Made by a program: the position numbers and the translations under genes
Part shown: positions 23,562 through 33,180 of the stretch, in pieces
How the letters are laid out: every line of letters starts with the position of its first letter
Position numbering within the stretch: the stretch's first letter is position 1
Source: Aphanomyces cochlioides
Lineage: Eukaryota; Oomycota; Saprolegniomycetes; Saprolegniales; Verrucalvaceae
Assembly: GCA_019828595.1 (NCBI GenBank)
Contig: JAHQRK010000016.1
Span: forward strand, 310,001 to 374,000
DNA: 64,000 bases
Direction of reading: 5' to 3'
Notes under the pieces: generated by a model
Databases searched by the model: none
Told to the model about the DNA's origin: nothing
Seen by the model: the letters and a program-made list of their open reading frames with translations, nothing else

Positions 23562-25310
23562 ATGGAGCAGGCAAAACCAACCAAGGTATGGCTCCTCGAC
23601 GAAAACGAGCTTCAAATGTCGTCGCGGACCGCCGAGGCGTACTCGGGCGGGACGGAAACGATGGACTACTGCGTCATCATGGACAAACGAACGAGTGAAG
23701 TGTCTGCTTTCACCGACACCCACGACGAAGACATGGGCGACTTGGACTTTGGAGCACTCCGACCTGGTGGCGCTCTCAACTTGCTCAGCTGGGAAGCGTT
23801 TGGACTCCTCAGTCAGTACGCTGGCGTCGGCATTCTCCTGGGAGTCTTCAATGCGTTGCAATATCCACTCTTTCTGAACTATCACCACATGGAAGGCTAT
23901 CAGTCGGCGTCGTATAAAGTCTTGATTTCGCTCGGGTGGTCGTCCAAAATCTTCTTTGGCATATTGAGCGACTGTCTGCCCGTCTTTGGCTACAAGCGTC
24001 GACCGTACATGGTCCTTGGCTGGTCGATCTGTGGCGCTTGTTGCTTGCTCATGGCCATCACACCGTTTCCAGCGCCATACTATGGCAGTAAGGAACTCAA
24101 GGGGATTCCAACTAGCAACATGACGGCCGACCAGCTCAAGTTGATCAACCTGGCAGCGCCAACCAGTGCGAGTTTCTTCATCGTCATGTCCATGCTCGGC
24201 TCTCTCGGTTACGTCATGGCTGACGTCGCTGCCGACGCCATGGTGGTCCAATACGCCCAGCGTGAACCTGCAGCAATCCGAGGCCGAGTCCAAACCGCCA
24301 TCTACTTTACCCGCGATTCGTTCACGATGGTGCCGATGCTCGTCGTCGCCTTCTGCATGAATGACTACAAGTACGGCGGGTCCTTCTCCTGGAGCATTGG
24401 CCCCAACGTTGTCTATGCTGGCTTGACGGTTCCGTGCTTTTTGGCTGCGTATACTGCGTTTGCCCTCATGGTGGAAGAAAAAGTCGACCATGTTCACTTC
24501 ACAGAGTACATGCAGAACGCATGGGTGTTGCTCCAGAAGCGCGTCGTGTGGCAAATCTGCGCTTTCAAGTTCTTCAACGGCGTCTTCTTCGGCTACCAGT
24601 CGACTCTGAACGATCCGATTTCGTCCATTTGGGTCAAAGTCCAGCCGCTCGTCGCGACATCTTTCTCGATTCTCTCGCAGCTTTTCCGCGTCGTGGCCAT
24701 GTTTGCCATTGGCAAGTACGCGCTCAACTGGGACTGGCGTTGGGCGATTGCCCTCTCGACGATCTTTTTGGTTGTCTTTGACACGGCGTGGCATTTCCTC
24801 GCGATTTGGGATATCTACCGCAACCAATACTTCCACAGCGCCATGAACAGTCTCGAGGCGTTTCCATCGGCCATGCTCTTTCTCTTTGGCGCGTACCTCT
24901 TGGTCGAAGTCGTCGAGATCGGTAACGAAGGCTTGGTCTATGCGCTCTTGTCCACCGTCGCCAACTTGGCGTCTCCGTTGAGTACAGTCGTGGCCAAGAC
25001 GGTCGATTCGTTTTGGAACGCTCGGTTGGCCGACATTCAGCGTGACGACTCGGCCGTGCGATGGCAAGTCACGTATTCGTTCATCGTGGCGGCGGCATTT
25101 AAACTCGGATCTCTCGCATTCTTGGTCTTGATGCCGCGTCAAAAGGCCTACGTCCAAGTGCTCAAGCGCACGGGCAGTTTGAGCAAACTCGCAGGCGCGC
25201 TGGTCGTCATCTGCTTCTTCATGGGCTACGCATACAACTTGACGACCAACTTGCTCTCGATCTATCCGAGCACCAGTTGCCTGCGTATTGCCGGTGGCAA
25301 GGGCTGTTAG
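23562..25310 (+). CDS. BT1/folate-biopterin-type transporter, copy A
   Basis: A single-exon 582-residue membrane protein. The first 70 residues are a hydrophilic cytosolic leader (KPTKVWLLDEN..). From LRPGGALNLLSWEAFGLLSQYAGVGILLGVFN onward about twelve hydrophobic segments follow. The loop FGYKRRPYMVLGW (about 141-153) and the Asp-containing helix YVMADVAADAMVVQYAQRE are hallmarks of the BT1 (folate-biopterin) transporters, a major-facilitator branch. It probably imports a pterin, folate or related small metabolite across the plasma membrane; the substrate cannot be read from sequence. The C-terminus STSCLRIAGGKGC is shared by all copies. From the first membrane segment to the stop it is almost identical to copy B, while the leaders differ. 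Confidence 0.9.
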   Translation: MEQAKPTKVWLLDENELQMSSRTAEAYSGGTETMDYCVIMDKRTSEVSAFTDTHDEDMGDLDFGALRPGGALNLLSWEAFGLLSQYAGVGILLGVFNALQYPLFLNYHHMEGYQSASYKVLISLGWSSKIFFGILSDCLPVFGYKRRPYMVLGWSICGACCLLMAITPFPAPYYGSKELKGIPTSNMTADQLKLINLAAPTSASFFIVMSMLGSLGYVMADVAADAMVVQYAQREPAAIRGRVQTAIYFTRDSFTMVPMLVVAFCMNDYKYGGSFSWSIGPNVVYAGLTVPCFLAAYTAFALMVEEKVDHVHFTEYMQNAWVLLQKRVVWQICAFKFFNGVFFGYQSTLNDPISSIWVKVQPLVATSFSILSQLFRVVAMFAIGKYALNWDWRWAIALSTIFLVVFDTAWHFLAIWDIYRNQYFHSAMNSLEAFPSAMLFLFGAYLLVEVVEIGNEGLVYALLSTVANLASPLSTVVAKTVDSFWNARLADIQRDDSAVRWQVTYSFIVAAAFKLGSLAFLVLMPRQKAYVQVLKRTGSLSKLAGALVVICFFMGYAYNLTTNLLSIYPSTSCLRIAGGKGC

Positions 25311-27411
25311 ATTATATTCCACCAAACGATAAACATGTTGAACAGTACACTTGATCCACGCCATGGTCGTGACTCCAATCTCACAGCGCCAACTTGGCTC
25401 TGGGGAAATCTTCTTGTGGCATGAACTGGAGGATTCGCCATGTCGTCGACGGGAGTTGTGCTTGGGGTCGATCGATGTGGTCCTGCCTACAGTTGGCACG
25501 ATTCTCCCTGCTGCGCGATGTCAGGCATCGATAGAACAATGTCAAAATGCTCGTTGACATGACAAACGCGAGAATTCTCGACACTAGACCAGAGATAAGC
25601 ACCGACAGTCAAACTCGACCAACTTGACAGCCACCACCAGGCCAACAGCGTGAAAACGAGACTAAAGTCGGAAAAAAATGGACACGAAACAACTCAAGGG
25701 GGGCTCAGGATTGCCTTCTGCGCGAAGTTCCGCCGAGTTTGGACAATGACAAACTGTTGGAAGGCTTTGCGACGAAGTGACCAACTCGGGGGCTGTGGAT
25801 CGTCTCGAGTTGACGCGTTGTGTAGATTGACAAGACGGACATCCACGGTGAAATTACATTTATCAAACATCTAACAGCCCTTGCCACCGGCAATACGCAG
25901 GCAACTGGTGCTCGGATAGATCGAGAGCAAGTTGGTCGTCAAGTTGTATGCGTAGCCCATGAAGAAGCAGATGACGACCAGCGCGCCTGCGAGTTTGCTC
26001 AAACTGCCCGTGCGCTTGAGCACTTGGACGTAGGCCTTTTGACGCGGCATCAAGACCAAGAATGCGAGAGATCCGAGTTTAAATGCCGCCGCCACGATGA
26101 ACGAATACGTGACTTGCCATCGCACGGCCGAGTCGTCACGCTGAATGTCGGCCAACCGAGCGTTCCAAAACGAATCGACCGTCTTGGCCACGACTGTACT
26201 CAACGGAGACGCCAAGTTGGCGACGGTGGACAAGAGCGCATAGACCAAGCCTTCGTTACCGATCTCGACGACTTCGACCAAGAGGTACGCGCCAAAGAGA
26301 AAGAGCATGGCCGATGGAAACGCCTCGAGACTGTTCATGGCGCTGTGGAAGTATTGGTTGCGGTAGATATCCCAAATCGCGAGGAAATGCCACGCCGTGT
26401 CAAAGACAACCAAAAAGATCGTCGAGAGGGCAATCGCCCAACGCCAGTCCCAGTTGAGCGCGTACTTGCCAATGGCAAACATGGCCACGACGCGGAAAAG
26501 CTGCGAGAGAATCGAGAAAGATGTCGCGACGAGCGGCTGGACTTTGACCCAAATGGACGAAATCGGATCGTTCAGAGTCGACTGGTAGCCGAAGAAGACG
26601 CCGTTGAAGAACTTGAAAGCGCAGATTTGCCACACGACGCGCTTCTGGAGCAACACCCATGCGTTCTGCATGTACTCTGTGAAGTGAACATGGTCGACTT
26701 TTTCTTCCACCATGAGGGCAAACGCAGTATACGCAGCCAAAAAGCACGGAACCGTCAAGCCAGCATAGACAACGTTGGGGCCAATGCTCCAGGAGAAGGA
26801 CCCGCCGTACTTGTAGTCATTCATGCAGAAGGCGACGACGAGCATCGGCACCATCGTGAACGAATCGCGGGTAAAGTAGATGGCGGTTTGGACTCGGCCT
26901 CGGATTGCTGCAGGTTCACGCTGGGCGTATTGGACCACCATGGCGTCGGCAGCGACGTCAGCCATGACGTAACCGAGAGAGCCGAGCATGGACATGACGA
27001 TGAAGAAACTCGCACTGGTTGGCGCTGCCAGGTTGATCAACTTGAGCTGGTCGGCCGTCATGTTGCTAGTTGGAATCCCCTTGAGTTCCTTACTGCCATA
27101 GTATGGCGCTGGAAACGGTGTGATGGCCATGAGCAAGCAACAAGCGCCACAGATCGACCAGCCAAGGACCATGTACGGTCGACGCTTGTAGCCAAAGACG
27201 GGCAGACAGTCGCTCAATATGCCAAAGAAGATTTTGGACGACCACCCGAGCGAAATCAAGACTTTATACGACGCCGACTGATAGCCTTCCATGTGGAGAT
27301 AGTTCAGAAAGAGTGGATATTGCAACGCATTGAAGACTCCCAGGAGAATGCCGACGCCAGCGTACTGACTGAGGAGTCCAAACGCTTCCCAGCTGAGCAA
27401 GTTGAGAGCGC
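23770..27411. repeat. Long inverted repeat formed by BT1 copies A and B
   Basis: Arms of about 1.54 kb (23770-25313 and 25868-27411) are near-perfect inverted copies around a 554-bp spacer. The only protein difference I find is His versus Leu in NY(H/L)HMEGYQ. The match starts within the GALRPGG coding segment and ends three bases after the stop, so the repeat is confined to coding sequence. Confidence 0.85.
25316..25867. other. Loop of the BT1 inverted pair
   Basis: Spacer between the two converging BT1 stops. No frame of interest; it must contain both 3' untranslated regions and polyadenylation signals. As the loop of a 3.6-kb palindrome it is a likely site of structural instability. Confidence 0.5.
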
Positions 27412-27631
27412 CACCAGGTCGAAGCGCTCCGTAGTTGGCTGACGGTCGAAGGTCGTCCGAGTATTCACTAAAGCTTGAGATGGATAGCTTGTGGTCCATC
27501 ACGACAAAGAAATCGGGTGCACTGTTGATCGAATCCACCGCGACTGTGCGATCCGTGAGCGTCAAGTCCTTCTCCTCAAGCAGCCATATCTTGGGCCTCG
27601 ATCCTCCACCGGCGTTCAGCTCGCTTTGCAT
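25871..27631 (-). CDS. BT1/folate-biopterin-type transporter, copy B
   Basis: A single-exon 586-residue transporter on the minus strand. Its leader (residues 1-73: PKIWLLEEKDLTLTDRTV..) differs from copy A, but the core from LRPGGALNLLSW to the C-terminal GGKGC is the same apart from one residue. About twelve membrane segments, the GYKRRPYMVLGW loop and the MADVAADAMVV helix are intact. The different leaders and promoters with an identical core suggest independent regulation or targeting of the same transport activity. The pair converges tail to tail with copy A. Confidence 0.9.
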   Translation of the reverse strand: MQSELNAGGGSRPKIWLLEEKDLTLTDRTVAVDSINSAPDFFVVMDHKLSISSFSEYSDDLRPSANYGALRPGGALNLLSWEAFGLLSQYAGVGILLGVFNALQYPLFLNYLHMEGYQSASYKVLISLGWSSKIFFGILSDCLPVFGYKRRPYMVLGWSICGACCLLMAITPFPAPYYGSKELKGIPTSNMTADQLKLINLAAPTSASFFIVMSMLGSLGYVMADVAADAMVVQYAQREPAAIRGRVQTAIYFTRDSFTMVPMLVVAFCMNDYKYGGSFSWSIGPNVVYAGLTVPCFLAAYTAFALMVEEKVDHVHFTEYMQNAWVLLQKRVVWQICAFKFFNGVFFGYQSTLNDPISSIWVKVQPLVATSFSILSQLFRVVAMFAIGKYALNWDWRWAIALSTIFLVVFDTAWHFLAIWDIYRNQYFHSAMNSLEAFPSAMLFLFGAYLLVEVVEIGNEGLVYALLSTVANLASPLSTVVAKTVDSFWNARLADIQRDDSAVRWQVTYSFIVAAAFKLGSLAFLVLMPRQKAYVQVLKRTGSLSKLAGALVVICFFMGYAYNLTTNLLSIYPSTSCLRIAGGKGC

Positions 27632-27646
27632 CGTCCGCGTCTTTCA

Positions 27647-27654
27647 AAGAATGA
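27647..27654 (-). promoter_or_regulatory. Initiator-like element of BT1 copy B
   Basis: TCATTCTT on the minus strand lies 16-23 bases before the ATG, the same distance as in the START-FYVE genes at 18178 and 61139. It fits the oomycete YCAYTYY initiator. Confidence 0.45.
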
Positions 27655-27661
27655 GAAGCTC

Positions 27662-28341
27662 TTCAACGTGACCTTTCGCCAAAGATACACCAAATTCACT
27701 GCCGATTCGCTGACCTTTTCGACCAACCAACCGCTGACTTTCCACCTTGAACCCCTTCACCCCTCCCACTCGAACCGTGGTGTCAACATTGCGACTTTGT
27801 ACTTCACTTTCTCGCACGAAGAGTCGTCCCTATAAGCACTGGATGGGCTAGTGCTGACGCTTCTTTCGTCTCAGCTGAACCACGGCGAGAGAACGTACTC
27901 ACTTGGTTACCCCCTCACCCCCCACCACCACCTCAATTCAGTTTGGTCGACTCTTGTTTCCCATGGCTTGATGTTTTCAAAGGCAATTTATCCTCATGGC
28001 CATGTTTCCACGGTGCTTTGCACGTGCCCAGCGGTGTCAAACAAGGTTGTTGTGCTTGAATCGCGATCTCGAGTGTGTACGGCATGGTTTTGGTCGTGAA
28101 AGTGATGATTTCTCGACAACTCTGATGAAAATCACGGGTTTTCCACAGCAAAACGGTGAGCCCAGACCCTGTCTGACAGTCTCCCGCATGGCTTGATTCA
28201 ATTGTTTCAAAGCTGTATGTTGTGTCTCGTTTGTGCAGTGAACTACACCGACCATATGTAGTGTCAATAGTTGGGCGAGCTGTCGCCTGCTCGTCGTGAT
28301 CACATTCAATTCTTTCGCGTGAGCTAGCTAGAAAGAAAGTC
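27662..28341. other. Divergent promoter region of BT1 copies B and C
   Basis: About 680 bases between two divergently transcribed BT1 genes. Short frames only. It should hold both promoters; upstream of copy C there is CACATTCAATTCTTTC, a partial initiator-like run. Confidence 0.45.
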
Positions 28342-30087
28342 ATGGCTCATCGTGGAAACTCCAAGATTTGGCCCCTCCCCTCCCAACGACGTGGATGCAG
28401 CAAACGTACTCACTGGAGCGACGGAATCCTCCATGACAAATGACCAGTATTGTGCGATCCTCGGGACTGACAAGTACTGTACGATCTATCTTGCGTTAGC
28501 GACGGTTTCGACCAAAACGACGACTTGGACTTTGGAGCACTCCGACCTCGTGGTGCTCTCAACTTGCTCAGCTTGGAAGCGTTTGGAATCCTCAGTCAGT
28601 ACGCTGGCGTCGGCATTCTCCTGGGAGTCTTCAATGCGTTGCAATATCCACTCTTTCTGAACTATCTCCACATGGAAGGCTATCAGTCGGCGTCGTATAA
28701 AGTCTTGATTTCGCTCGGGTGGTCGTCCAAAATCTTCTTTGGCATATTGAGCGACTGTCTGCCCGTCTTTGGCTACAAGCGTCGACCGTACATGGTCCTT
28801 GGCTGGTCGATCTGTGGCGCTTGTTGTTTGGTGATGGCGATATTGCCGTTTCCAGCTCCATATTATGGTAAACCAGGACTGAGCGGCTTGAACAACTTGA
28901 CGACCGAGCAGCTTAAATTCATCAACGAAGGCGCTCCGACCAGCGCCAATCTCTTTATTGTCTTGTCGATGGTGGCGTCGTTGGGCTACGTCATGGCTGA
29001 CGTTGCTGCCGATGCCATGGTGGTCCAGTACGCCGAGCGTGAACCGATTGCTATCCGCGGTCGCATCCAAACTGCCATTTACTTTACCCGCGACTCGTGC
29101 ACGATGTTGCCGATGCTTGTCGTCGCTTTCTGCATGAACGACTACAAGTACAGTGGATCCTTCTCGTGGAGTATTGGCCCCAACGTTGTCTACGCTGGCT
29201 TGAATATTCCGTGCGTCGTTGCGACTTTCACGGCAGTTGCTCTTGTCGTCGAGGAGAAGGCCGAGCGTGTTGGCCTTCGGCAGTACATTCGAGACGTGTG
29301 GGGCTTGCTTAAGCAGCGAGTCGTGTGGCAAATCTGTGCATTCAAGTTCCTCAACGGCATCTTTTTCGGCTACAATTCCACGTTGTCGGATCCAATTTCA
29401 TCGAAATGGGTCCAGGTCCAGCCGTTTGTCTCGACGTCGTTTTCCATCGTCGCGCAGGTTTTCCGCGTCGTGGCCATGTTTATCATTGGCAAGTATGCGC
29501 TCAACTGGGACTGGCGCGCCACGATGGCCATTTCAACCGTTGGTTTGGTCATTTTTGACACGACAGTCAAAGGCGTGGCGATATGGAACGTGTATCGCAA
29601 CCAGTACTTTCAGAGCGTGGAGCTGACGTTGGATGCGATTCCGAATGCGTTTATCTTTCTCTTTGGCGGCTATCTCACAGATGAAATTGTCCAAGTTGGG
29701 AACGAAGGCATTGTCTTTGCGCTCCTGACAACATGCTCCAACTTGGCCTCGCCACTCGGTGTTGTCTTGGCCAAGTTGGTCGACTCGTTCTGGGAAGCCA
29801 CGCTCGATGATATCCAACGAGACGATGCGACGGTGCGGTGGCAAGTGAGCTATTCGTACATTTCTGCTGCGGGTTTCAAGCTCTTGTCGCTCGTCTTTTT
29901 GGTGTTGATGCCCCGGCAGAAAGTCTACGTCCACTTGCTCCGCCGCACTGGTGGCTCGAGCTCGATGGCTGGCTGGGTCATTCTCTTGACGTTTGGCCTG
30001 GGCTACGTATTCAACATCGTCAACAACATCTTGTCCATCTTTGAATCGACGAGCTGTCTTCGCATTGCAGGCGGCAAAGGCTGTTAG
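28342..30087 (+). CDS. BT1-type transporter, copy C, N-terminal frame disturbed
   Basis: The core from about 28501 to the stop at 30087 is an intact membrane region of some 525 residues (LRPRGALNLLSLEAFGILSQYAG.., GYKRRPYMVLGW, MADVAADAMVV, ending STSCLRIAGGKGC). The leader starts at the ATG at 28342 (MAHRGNSKIWPLP), but the conserved part (TESSMTNDQYCAILG) lies in another frame. Two compensating shifts are therefore needed, near 28380 and 28475-28505. These may be real mutations or base-call errors. A 26-nt intron (28474-28499) would mend only the second shift and is too short to be likely. Nucleotides 28592-28826 are almost identical to copies A/B while the rest diverges, which indicates gene conversion. 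The transport core itself looks functional. Confidence 0.8.
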
Positions 30088-30749
30088 ATTTGCCCTGTGC
30101 GTGGTGCGATGGACATTTCACCAGTGTGAAACGTTGTGGTCGAAACCGACGCGAGTCTTGCAGACCCCAAGTCGATGCTCTCTTGAGCTCAGTCGTGCCT
30201 CGTTCAAATCTCATCTTGAAGATTGTCGAGATTGATGGCACGCTACGCAGTAAATTTGCCGATGATCTACAGCAATGTAGCTGTGAGGAAACTCTCCTAG
30301 CTGCCTTTAAATATCGTACAAGCACCACGTGTCTTCTGGTCCACGGTTCCGTACAACAACACAAAGAAGAGCGTGTAACACATGTCGTTATCCTACGGCG
30401 GAGTAATGAGCCGTCCCCCATTGCCTTCTTCCCAATGGGAAGAAGGCAAGTTTACCCACGCAAACGTCAGCGATGATATATATAATACCCAGAGCTATAC
30501 CACCACAAGAGCTCCAAGTAGGAGCTTTCTTGACGTGGAAGACTCGGCTTGGGTTGAAAGAGCCCTCTCTAGGAATTTTCTACACGTGACAGTCAAGCTT
30601 GGCATGTGATATCTTGCGCTTCTGGTGTTCCAGCGGTGCCTTCAGTGTCCCTTTTATGCTGTCAAGTCAAACTGCGATGAGCGCATCCACTTGACTGACC
30701 ATGTGCTGTCACGAAATGGGTGCGCACAGTCGCCACTCGGGCGGCGTAT
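30088..30749. other. Spacer between BT1 copies C and D
   Basis: About 660 bases with no recognisable coding sequence. A small perfect inverted repeat with a short loop, CCTTCTTCCCAATGGGAAGAAGG, lies near 30423-30445 and could form a stem in RNA. No function can be assigned. Confidence 0.45.
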
Positions 30750-30757
30750 TCACTTTT
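30750..30757 (+). promoter_or_regulatory. Initiator-like element of BT1 copy D
   Basis: TCACTTTT followed by GATTCTT lies 32-39 bases before the ATG at 30789. It is an exact fit to the oomycete initiator consensus. Confidence 0.5.
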
Positions 30758-30788
30758 GATTCTTATACCTAAAGTCGCAACGCACACG

Positions 30789-32534
30789 ATGGCGTCGAAA
30801 GCCCCAATGCCGGGGCAACCCAAGATTTGGCTCCTCCCACCAAACGAGACGGAACAGTCGATCCAGCTCAGTGGCACGACGGAAGTCTCATCGGGAAATG
30901 ACTACTGTGCGATGCTGGAGGCATCCAAATGCACGAAATCTGCTGAAATCCCAACGGATGACGAGAATGGCTCTGGTGCTCTACGACCTGGTGGTGCTCT
31001 CAACCTGTTTAGCTCGGAAGCGTTGGGTCTCTTGAGTCAATATGCTGGCGTCGGGATCCTCCTCGGAGTGTTCAACGCGCTGATCTATCCACTCTTTCAA
31101 AACTATCTCCACATGGAAGGCTATCAATCGCAGTCATATAAAGTGTTGATTTCACTCGGCTGGGCCTCCAAGATCTTCTTTGGCATCCTGACCGACTGTT
31201 TGCCCATCTTTGGCTACAAGCGGCGGCCGTACATGGTGCTTGGCTGGGCGATCTGTGGCATCTGCTGTCTTATCATGGCAATCACCAAGTTCCCCGATCC
31301 ATATTATGGCAAACCAGGACTGAGAGGCTTGAACAACTTGACGGCCGAGCAGCTCAAATTCATCAACGACGACGCTCCGACCAGTGCCGACCTCTTTATC
31401 GTCTTGTCCATGATCGCCTCTCTGGGCTTTGTCATGGCCGATGTTGCTGCCGACGCCATGGTGGTCCAGTACGCCCAACGTGAACCGATTGCTATCCGCG
31501 GTCGCATCCAAACTGCCATCTATTTTACCCGCGACACATTCATGATGGTTCCCATGCTCGTCGTCGGGTTTTGCATGAACGACTACAAGTACGGCGGGCC
31601 ATTTTCATGGAGTATTGGGCCAAATGCTCTCTACGCAGGCTTGACGATTCCATGCCTCGTCGGAGGTTATGCAGCGTTTGCTCTGGTGGTGGAGGAGAAA
31701 GCAGTGAGCATGACATTTCGGCAATACCTCCGCGATTTGTGGGAGTTGCTCCAGCTGCGAGTCGTGTGGCAAATCTGTGCGTTCAAGTTTTTCAACATCA
31801 TCCTCGGCAGCTACATTTCAACCTTGGCCGATCCGATTTCATCGATTTGGGTCCATGTTCAGCCGCTTATCGCGACGTCGTTTTCCATCGTCGCGCAGTT
31901 TGTCCGCGTCGTGGTCATGTTTATCATTGGCAAGTATGCGCTTAGCTGGGACTGGCGCGTAACGATGGCCATTTCGACTGTCATCTTGGTCGTGATGGAC
32001 ACATTTGTCCGTAGCGTCGCGATCTGGGATGTCTACCGCAACCAATACTTTCAAAACATCACGATCGCGCTGGAATCGATCCCAAATGCGTTTATCTTTC
32101 TCTTTGGGACGTATGTCATCGTCGAGATCGTGCAAATTGGCAACGAAGGGACGGTCTATGCCCTCGTCGGCTCGATCTCCAACTTGGCATCCCCGTTGAG
32201 TATTGTCTTGGCCAAGTTGGTCGATTCTCTCTGGCATGCCACTCTCAAGGACATCCAACGAGACGATTCAACCGTGCGGTGGCAAGTGACCTATGCGTTC
32301 ATTTGTGCCGCTTGCTTCAAGCTCTTCTCGCTGGCGTTTTTGTTTTTGATGCCCCGGCAGAAAGCCTACGTGCACTTGCTCCGTCGCACTGGTGGCTCGA
32401 GTCCTGTCGCAGGGTGTCTCGTTGTCGCGATCTTTGCATTCGGCTACATATTCAATCTCGTGAGCAATATCTTGTCCATCTTTCGATCGACGAGCTGTCT
32501 TCGGATTGCCGGTGGCAAAGGCTGCAAGATCTGA
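30789..32534 (+). CDS. BT1/folate-biopterin-type transporter, copy D
   Basis: An uninterrupted 581-residue frame. The leader (MASKAPMPGQPKIWLLPPNE..) resembles the relic at 9639. The core has about twelve membrane segments, the loop GYKRRPYMVLGW, the MADVAADAMVVQYAQRE helix and the terminal SCLRIAGGKGCKI, two residues longer than the other copies. It is more diverged from A and B than C is in the first third, and closer to C elsewhere (GKPGLRGLNNLTAEQLKFIN). Same orientation as C, 700 bp downstream. Likely a plasma-membrane importer of a pterin/folate-like or other small solute; substrate unknown. The ATG at 30789 is chosen over in-frame upstream codons because of the initiator at 30750. Confidence 0.9.
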   Translation: MASKAPMPGQPKIWLLPPNETEQSIQLSGTTEVSSGNDYCAMLEASKCTKSAEIPTDDENGSGALRPGGALNLFSSEALGLLSQYAGVGILLGVFNALIYPLFQNYLHMEGYQSQSYKVLISLGWASKIFFGILTDCLPIFGYKRRPYMVLGWAICGICCLIMAITKFPDPYYGKPGLRGLNNLTAEQLKFINDDAPTSADLFIVLSMIASLGFVMADVAADAMVVQYAQREPIAIRGRIQTAIYFTRDTFMMVPMLVVGFCMNDYKYGGPFSWSIGPNALYAGLTIPCLVGGYAAFALVVEEKAVSMTFRQYLRDLWELLQLRVVWQICAFKFFNIILGSYISTLADPISSIWVHVQPLIATSFSIVAQFVRVVVMFIIGKYALSWDWRVTMAISTVILVVMDTFVRSVAIWDVYRNQYFQNITIALESIPNAFIFLFGTYVIVEIVQIGNEGTVYALVGSISNLASPLSIVLAKLVDSLWHATLKDIQRDDSTVRWQVTYAFICAACFKLFSLAFLFLMPRQKAYVHLLRRTGGSSPVAGCLVVAIFAFGYIFNLVSNILSIFRSTSCLRIAGGKGCKI

Positions 32535-33180
32535 GCTTGCCTGGACATTTCTGCCAAACGTTCATGTCGGTTAACACTCTGTGGTGCTAATTCATTGTTG
32601 TTTATGATCCGTTCCGTCTGGTGCAAACCTTGTTACAAGCAAGGTTGGCGGTCATATTTGCTCTGTCTAGTCGCACGGAAACTTGCTCACTGAAGATGCA
32701 CTCAAGACAAAGAGAGTAGCTCCGACAAACCGACCAAATACACAGTGGTTGTGCTCGACAGTTCACACAAAAAAGCTGAGCAAATGTATCTTGCTGCAAA
32801 CTCGACATCCCCCCCATGCGTTGTGAGATGGATGAGGCTTTTCCTGCTCTGACGGGCAGTCTTAACGCGGTCATGGGGGGTCGTGACCCCAAACTATTCT
32901 AGAGTTGTGATAAGCGGCAGTCGTAACTTGCCCATCAATGCTGGCATGCTGGAAGAGATAGAGCTCGAATCCAGGGCTGACTCTTTGATGCAGTCGTGCC
33001 GAAAAAAATATTCTTAAAAAAATATTTTTTCCTTTTTTCGAAAAATAAAATATTTATTTTAAATTTCTTTAGAAATTGATTATTATATTAACACTTTCAC
33101 GAGAGACAATACCTTAATTCATATCAAAATAAAAATTTGTAAAACAATATTTCACAATTCTTCTATGTACACATCTTGCA
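32535..33180. other. Transition from gene cluster to AT-rich repeat DNA
   Basis: Base composition changes sharply at about 33000, where long A/T runs (AAAAAAATATTTTTTCC) begin. No gene. This edge marks the start of the transposon-rich block. Confidence 0.5.

Noticed and set aside
23430..25499. A 689-codon minus-strand frame opposite BT1 copy A
   Set aside because: It mirrors the BT1 coding strand; its open state follows from the codon bias of BT1. The same shadow appears opposite copy B (26024-27442). No motifs of its own.
28474..28499. A 26-nt GT..AG intron that would repair one frame shift of BT1 copy C
   Set aside because: Too short beside the 40-55-nt introns of this genome, and it leaves the first shift unexplained.
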